This document shows positions 58,936-64,000 of a DNA stretch of 64,000 nt, one piece after another. The position numbers were made by a program, and so were the translations under genes. How positions within the stretch are numbered: position 1 is the first letter of the stretch; each line of letters begins with the position of its first letter. This stretch comes from Sternotherus odoratus (taxonomy: Eukaryota; Chordata; Testudines; Kinosternidae): assembly GCA_032164245.1 (NCBI GenBank), contig JAVMKO010000007.1:558001-622000 (forward strand), read 5' to 3'. The notes under the pieces were generated by a model. The model was not told the origin of the DNA. It did no database searches and was given only the letters and a program-made list of their open reading frames with translations.

Positions 58936-59177
58936 TGTGTAAGGGCTTGACTACATTGACATTTTATAGTGCTCCAACTTGCTGACTCAGTAAGTCTGAG
59001 TGCTTTAAAGGGCTAGTGTGGACAGGCTCTGAGCGCTGGGAGCTAATCCCTTCGTGGAGGTGGATTACTAGGAGCGCTGGAAGAGCTCTCTCCAAGTGCT
59101 CCCGCACGACCACACTCACACTTTAAAGTGCTGCCGTGGGACTGTTCCCATGACAGCTCTTTGAATTTTTAAGTGTA
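58936..59177. mobile_element. MITE, possibly PIF/Harbinger-type
   Basis: Left end AGGGCTTGACTACATTGACA and right end AAGTGTAGCCAGGCCT are inverted copies, flanked by TAA-like bases. Subterminal TTTAAAG and GAGCGCTGG/AGCGCT repeats resemble 56155-56798. Confidence 0.6.
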
Positions 59178-59749
59178 GCCAGGCCTTAAGTCATTTTTGA
59201 AAATGGCACGTAGGTGCTTTTGGAAAGTTTTCACTAACTTTATAGTTGGCAAAAACAGACACAATTTTTCACATTCAAAATCTCTCTCTAAAGGTTTTCC
59301 CATTTTGTTTCTTTGTTGTTTCAAATTTTTTAAAACTCTCACCCAGCTTTAAGATTTAAAGACAGATTTCTCCAGAGAGCATTTAGAAATGCCTCTCATT
59401 ATTCATTTGGCTTGGCATTGCTCTCAGTGGGGCTATTGTATGAAGTCACTGGGTTGCCACATAGACAGAGATGTGAGCTGGTGGTTCCAATGCAGTACTA
59501 GGCCCTCGGTGAGTACAACGAAAGGTACAGTCTAGTTGCATTTGGCCAGTGGTATTGTGTTAAAGCTATTAGTTTGCAGTCTATAATCCAAAAGGGCAGT
59601 GGCACACAGTGGGGTACATGAAACACATTCATGTACCACCTATTCCCTCTACTTTGGGACACACACACACAGACACACACATAGACACACACACACAAAT
59701 GGTGCTACGGTAGGAAAAAAGAATATTTTAGGTGCTTATATGGCCTTCA
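59178..59749. other. No gene; short AC microsatellite at about 59660-59697
   Basis: ACACACACACACAGACACAC-type simple repeat in otherwise unassigned sequence. Confidence 0.6.
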
Positions 59750-59960
59750 TCAGTGTAGTATCTGAGCACCTCACAATATTTAATAGCTTTATACTCCCCA
59801 TGCCTCCCTGAGAAGTGTTATCCCTATTTTACAGACGAGGAACTAAGGCATAGAGAGGATAAATTACTTCCACAAAGGTCACACATGAACTCTGCTGCAG
59901 AGTGAGGAATTGAACATGGATTTTTAAAGTTCTAGGCTAGTACACTAACCACTGGATCTT
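59750..59960 (-). mobile_element. MIR/CORE-SINE remnant
   Basis: TATCCCTATTTTACAGACGA, GGAACTAAGGCATAGAGAGG and GAGGAATTGAACATGGATTT, then CTAGTACACTAACCACTGGA, the reversed MIR order including its tRNA-like end. Confidence 0.72.
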
Positions 59961-60440
59961 TTCTGTTTGTTTGAAGAAAGATTCAGCAGAGACATTCAGA
60001 AAAAGACGATTCAATAGAGAATTTTAATCTCTTTCAACATTTGTTGTTTTTTTCCATTGTCCCAGCATTTGTGTAGTTTAGTTTACACTGTCACATAGTA
60101 AGTTCAACATTAAATCAAAGTACTTAAGCATATGCTTAATTTCAGGCTTGATTCAGTGCTTTGCTGAATAGGAATGGACTGAGTGCTTGCATATATACAG
60201 AAGTTGCATTGGTCTAAAAAGTGATTTTGTGAAACGGATGCAGAATCCTATCTAGATTTTCTTATTCTGTTTTGAGAGTGGTTCATTTTGATTTAGCTTA
60301 AGTTGCTAAGGAATTAACTTAAAGTATATGAATATAAGCCATTAAACAAAATAAGAGTGTCTACATACCAACTTGCACTGGTTTAATTAAATCACTTTAA
60401 TGACACACCTTTAATTAAATCAGTGCATATTTGCATGTAG

Positions 60441-60917
60441 TGTGGCAGGGCAGAGGTTTTAAACACCTCTGATGCCTGCTAAAGACCTTTTCCCCACCTG
60501 TTTCCCTGCCCTTGGCTGGGTTAAAGGGCTAAAACTCTCAGCAGGGAGTCCAGCTGAAGTCCCTAATCAGGGCAGGCTCAGTGCAATCTACTGGGCCAGG
60601 TGGAACCAGCTGGATTGATGACTAGGGAAGAGTATAAACCCAGGGAAGAGCTCAGAAGAAAGGGGAGGCTAGCCAGGCAGGAGGATCGGCGGGATCCAGC
60701 TCTGCCTCTGCTGGCTGACACAAGCCTCAAGGGGACGGGGGACGCAGGGAGGGGTCAGTGCGGGGGCCTGGTTTTGGGGAAGTGGGGACTGTGTAAACAC
60801 TGTGAATCAAAGAGGACAGGTAAAGCACCTGCAAGGAGTGTCTGAGACCCTTTCTTTGGCCAGCCTAAGCACGGGGTGCAGGGACAAGGGGAAGGAAACC
60901 TGTACCATCCCATGACA
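60441..60917 (+). mobile_element. Solo LTR, 477 bp, target duplication GTAG
   Basis: Starts TGTGGCAGGGCAGAGG and ends CCATCCCATGACA; GTAG flanks both sides exactly (60437-60440, 60918-60921). A TATA box AGTATAAACCC lies at about 60631-60641, which sets the orientation. No coding interior. Likely Gypsy or retroviral LTR; not further assigned. Confidence 0.75.
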
Positions 60918-61145
60918 GTAGACAAGCCCTCTGAATGCATTTATTGTTAAGCAGGTGTTTAAGTGTTTTGCTTTTTAATGTGGCTGGTACACAGGTCTCT
61001 CAGGTTTTTTTCCCCATTTTTTTGACTTTCAGTAATAATTTCATTTTATGCATTATGCACATGAACAATTATAGTTACATCAAATGCATTTAGTGTAAAA
61101 GTACTTCATCCCTCAAGTTAACAGCTGTGCATTCAAATGGCTATT

Positions 61146-61819
61146 TGTAGTGGGGCAGCTGCCCCACTCCAGGAAAAAGGGTTTAAAACAGTCCTGCAAA
61201 GGGCTGTGACTTGGGGCAAGTAGCTCCCAGGCTGACCAGTCAGAGCAGCCACAGCTGTGGCTGGGTCAATTAGGCTGTGATAAAATGGGCTCAGTTTGTA
61301 GCACAAGAGAGAGAGTCTCCTCTGTCTGCAGAGACAGACAGGCCTGGCTGCTGGGAGCTTGACAAGGTACCTAGAGTGGAGCAGGGCTGGGGAAGGCAAG
61401 AGGAGCTGGGGAAGCTCTGGCCTGGAAACCCCCAGACTGCAGGGCCTAGGGGATGGCCCAACAAATGGGTACTGGAGTCACAGGGGGCAGCCCCTGGCTC
61501 TAGAGGCAGCAGGCCAAACCCTCCTTGCCGGTGACGAGTGGCAATGATACTGCAGTTCTGCCCCAGTGAATGGGGGTAAGTGTTTACTGGCAGTTGCCTA
61601 GACGGAGGCAAGGTGGGGATAGGGGTTGGGGGTTCCCCTGGGGAGGGGAGACCTTGAGATTGTGGGGGTACTGCAGGGGTGCAGCACCCTTGGGAAGAGG
61701 GCACCGGGGTCCGGGAGGGAGACAGGGCCTGTAGTGAGCGGAACATCAGCCTGCAGAGGGTGCTCCGGATGCCTGAAGAGCTAATTCCTGGACGGACCAG
61801 CAGGAGGTGTCCCGCTACA
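61146..61819 (+). mobile_element. Solo LTR, 674 bp, target duplication CTATT
   Basis: Starts TGTAGTGGGGCAGCTGCCCC and ends GTCCCGCTACA, giving TGTAG...CTACA ends. CTATT is duplicated exactly (61141-61145, 61820-61824). No internal genes. Different from the LTR at 60441, which lies 228 bp upstream. Confidence 0.82.
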
Positions 61820-62139
61820 CTATTAATGTAAAACATTCTGCCTAACTGTAGATATAGATAACAACTTGTATTAGGAGGAGAAAATTGGCCCTCGAGTTGC
61901 TGAAATGATTTTAAATAATTCAGTTAATAAAGGTCATCTATAAAATTAACATACCTTCTATTTCTTGAAATTAGAATTACCATCCCAAAGGGGCTGCCAA
62001 TTTAAATTATGCTTCTGACAGATGGCTAGTTTGAGGAGGCAAAATAAAATGAAAAGTGTCAGCTTCCTCTTTATAAAACATTGGAAATTAGATCATTTCA
62101 TGTAGATTCATCGTTATCCAAAGGAAGTTACGTATCATT

Positions 62140-62270
62140 ACTGTGAGTACATTAAAGAACAGGGAGGTGACTTCTCCAAAGTCACTCAGCAAGTCAGTGG
62201 CAGAGCCAGGAATCTATCCCAAATCTCCTGACACCCCCCTAGTCAGTGTTTTATCCAGCCACTAGATAAT
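62140..62270 (-). mobile_element. MIR/CORE-SINE remnant
   Basis: GGAGGTGACTTCTCCAAAGT, CACTCAGCAAGTCAGTGGCA and GAGCCAGGAATCTATCCC, then CAGCCACTAGATAAT. Confidence 0.72.
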
Positions 62271-62984
62271 ATTCCACCCAAACTAGCTACTGAGAAATCT
62301 ATTTTTTTAAAATCCATTCAAGTATATTCCATGACTGATGTGTAATCATCATGAAGAGTACCACATAAAGATCTCACATACCGTAGGTATGACAGGTGAC
62401 TGTCAGTGTTCCATTGCACTAGGTGTGAAGATACCATTTGCAATGCAGAGGCCAAACCTAAAATTGCACAAGAGCAATTACTAAATCTTCTCCACACAGA
62501 ATCTGCAAACACACCTTGCTTTCTGTAGTAAGATCAAAGAGTTATACAGACATGTTGGTCAGGTACTTTCGAGTGCATTATCCCCAATTCACCTGGAATT
62601 TCTGAGTGACATGACAGGTGGTAATGTCCTTGCTGACATATCGAAGCTCGTCTTTGGGAAGGCACGCAGCTCACATTCATAACTAAACAGAAAGAAAGAA
62701 GTAACATTAAGAAAGAACCTTGAACAACTAGATCCTCAGCTGGTTCAAGATCAAGGAAGAGTCAAGAGAGCAACAGCAGCTGAGGATCTGGTCAATGATT
62801 AAATTGTAATTATTAAAACCTTACTCTGACCTATATTTTTGTTTTAAAATAAACTCCAAGGGCTTGTTCCAATTGACGTCCCTGTGAAAGTGACTGGCGC
62901 CAAGTCTAGCTTTGCTTTTTCAAAGATGATTTAACAACCTGTCTGCAAGAAAGATCTCTGTTTCATGTTCTGTACTGGCTATCT
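62271..62984. other. No gene recognised
   Basis: Unassigned A+T-rich sequence with short open frames. Confidence 0.45.
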
Positions 62985-63210
62985 ATATTAGGTGCTAATA
63001 TATGGCTGCATTATTGTAGGAACTGAGCACATCACAAATTTCACTGTGTATATGCTTCTAACACTCTTGCAAGTGCTTTTATTAAGGAACTGAAGAACAG
63101 AGAAGTTAAGTGATTTGCTCAAGATCACACAGGAAGTTTGTGGCAGAGGAAGGAATATAACATTCGTCTCCCGAGCCCTCAGCTAGCATCATAGCCAGTA
63201 GACCATTTCT
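62985..63210 (-). mobile_element. MIR/CORE-SINE remnant
   Basis: GAACAGAGAAGTTAAGTGAT, TTGCTCAAGATCACACAGGA, GTGGCAGAGGAAGGAATATA and CATAGCCAGTAGACCATTTC. Confidence 0.72.
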
Positions 63211-63489
63211 TCCTTACCCCATATAAGTGTCCCTTGCACAAGGCTGGAAGTAACGTGTAATTTGTGGAGAATATACCATAGAGGACTGATGCTGGTAGTA
63301 AGAGAAATATTTAGATGTTACACTGATTTTAGTAACAGGATATGATTTTAAAAAATAAGGTAACTGGACCAAGATCAATTAGGATATTAACGTTTTTTAT
63401 TCACCCTGAAAATGGCTGTACAATTTAGCCATACATAATTAGCCACATGTCCTACACCTAAAGTAAACTATGTGCTATAAAAGTGAAGG

Positions 63490-63715
63490 GAGGATGGCTG
63501 GTTAGGGTTATAGCTTCTCATTCAGGTGACCCGAATTCAACTCCCTGCTGTAAATCAGATGTCTTGTGTGACCTTGGGCAGGTTGGTTAGCTTTTCGGTG
63601 CCTCGGTTCCGCATCAGTCAGACAGGTCTAACAGCACTTCCCTGTCTCACCTGGGCAGGTGTTGTGAGAATAAACATGTTAAAGATTGTGAGGTGTACTG
63701 GTCCAACAGCGATGT
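63490..63715 (+). mobile_element. MIR/CORE-SINE remnant
   Basis: GGCTGGTTAGGGTTATAGCT, CCGAATTCAACTCCCTGCTG, TGTGTGACCTTGGGCAGGTT, then CACCTGGGCAGGTGTTGTGA and AATAAACATGTTAAAGATTG. It opposes the MIR at 62985. Confidence 0.72.
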
Positions 63716-64000
63716 AAGCATTTATCATCGGTAAATCATCAGAGGGGGAACTGAATGGAGTAGTGCACATGCTGCTACCATTCAGTTGCATTTAGCAATG
63801 AATTTCAGGTAGAAAATTCATTTCCTAGTTAGCATCATGCCATATGACGTCAGTGCATCCAGGATTTGTTGATCAGCAGCATGTCCAATAAGTAAAAGAA
63901 AAAGAGATAAAAAGAGTCAAAAAGAAATAAAGCCCAAAGTCACTGTTTGTGGAAATGGGTGATATGCCATTGAATTTAGTGGAGTTTCACCCTCTTGAGC
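63716..64000. other. No feature recognised
   Basis: Window end; nothing assignable. Confidence 0.45.

Noticed and set aside
60441..61819. The two LTRs as the ends of one provirus
   Set aside because: They differ in sequence and length, each has its own target duplication, and only 228 bp lie between them.

Overview
This window looks like vertebrate nuclear DNA, and most specifically turtle DNA (Testudines, probably a cryptodire). The evidence is its repeats: old CR1 LINEs, two tRNA-derived SINEs whose body and CR1-like tail resemble the tortoise Pol III (Cry-type) SINE, Penelope-like elements, MIR/CORE-SINE remnants, several non-autonomous DNA transposons and solo LTRs. The species cannot be fixed from the sequence. 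I recognise no host protein-coding gene, tRNA, rRNA or CRISPR array. The window reads as a repeat-rich intergenic region or a very long intron.

Layout. 1-2.7 kb: an antisense CR1 LINE split by a 1.2-kb solo LTR with a 4-bp target duplication. 4.1-4.9 kb: a pogo/Tigger-like MITE with TA flanks, a GC-rich interior and a foldback right half. 5.6-19.1 kb: one huge tandem array of a 48-bp unit, about 282 copies, with higher-order duplications of tens of units. 19.3-20.5 kb: a 1.2-kb hAT-type element with a perfect 8-bp target duplication and internal hairpins. 22.9-35.2 kb: a Cry-type SINE, a CR1 3' end, a decayed L2-like LINE and a nearly complete decayed CR1 carrying a second SINE and a Penelope fragment. 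36-43 kb: MITEs, MIRs, a hAT element with a GC-rich cassette, and a solo LTR. 51.2-53.4 kb: a Penelope-like element with a readable GIY-YIG endonuclease domain, split by an 885-bp hAT element. 54.4-54.8 kb: a TA-flanked MITE enclosing a perfect 92+92-bp palindrome. 55.9-63.7 kb: MIRs, MITEs, a CR1 3' end, a Penelope tail, and two neighbouring solo LTRs with exact target duplications. Between these lie A+T-rich stretches in which I see nothing assignable.

The long open reading frames over the array (up to about 2.5 kb of codons) come from the unit length: 48 is a multiple of 3, so three of six frames stay open. They are not evidence of a protein. The points most worth attention are the nested duplication history of the array, the repeated finding that unrelated DNA transposons here carry GC-rich, strongly palindromic interiors (one cassette shared by two different hAT families), and the hammerhead-like core in the Penelope tails.
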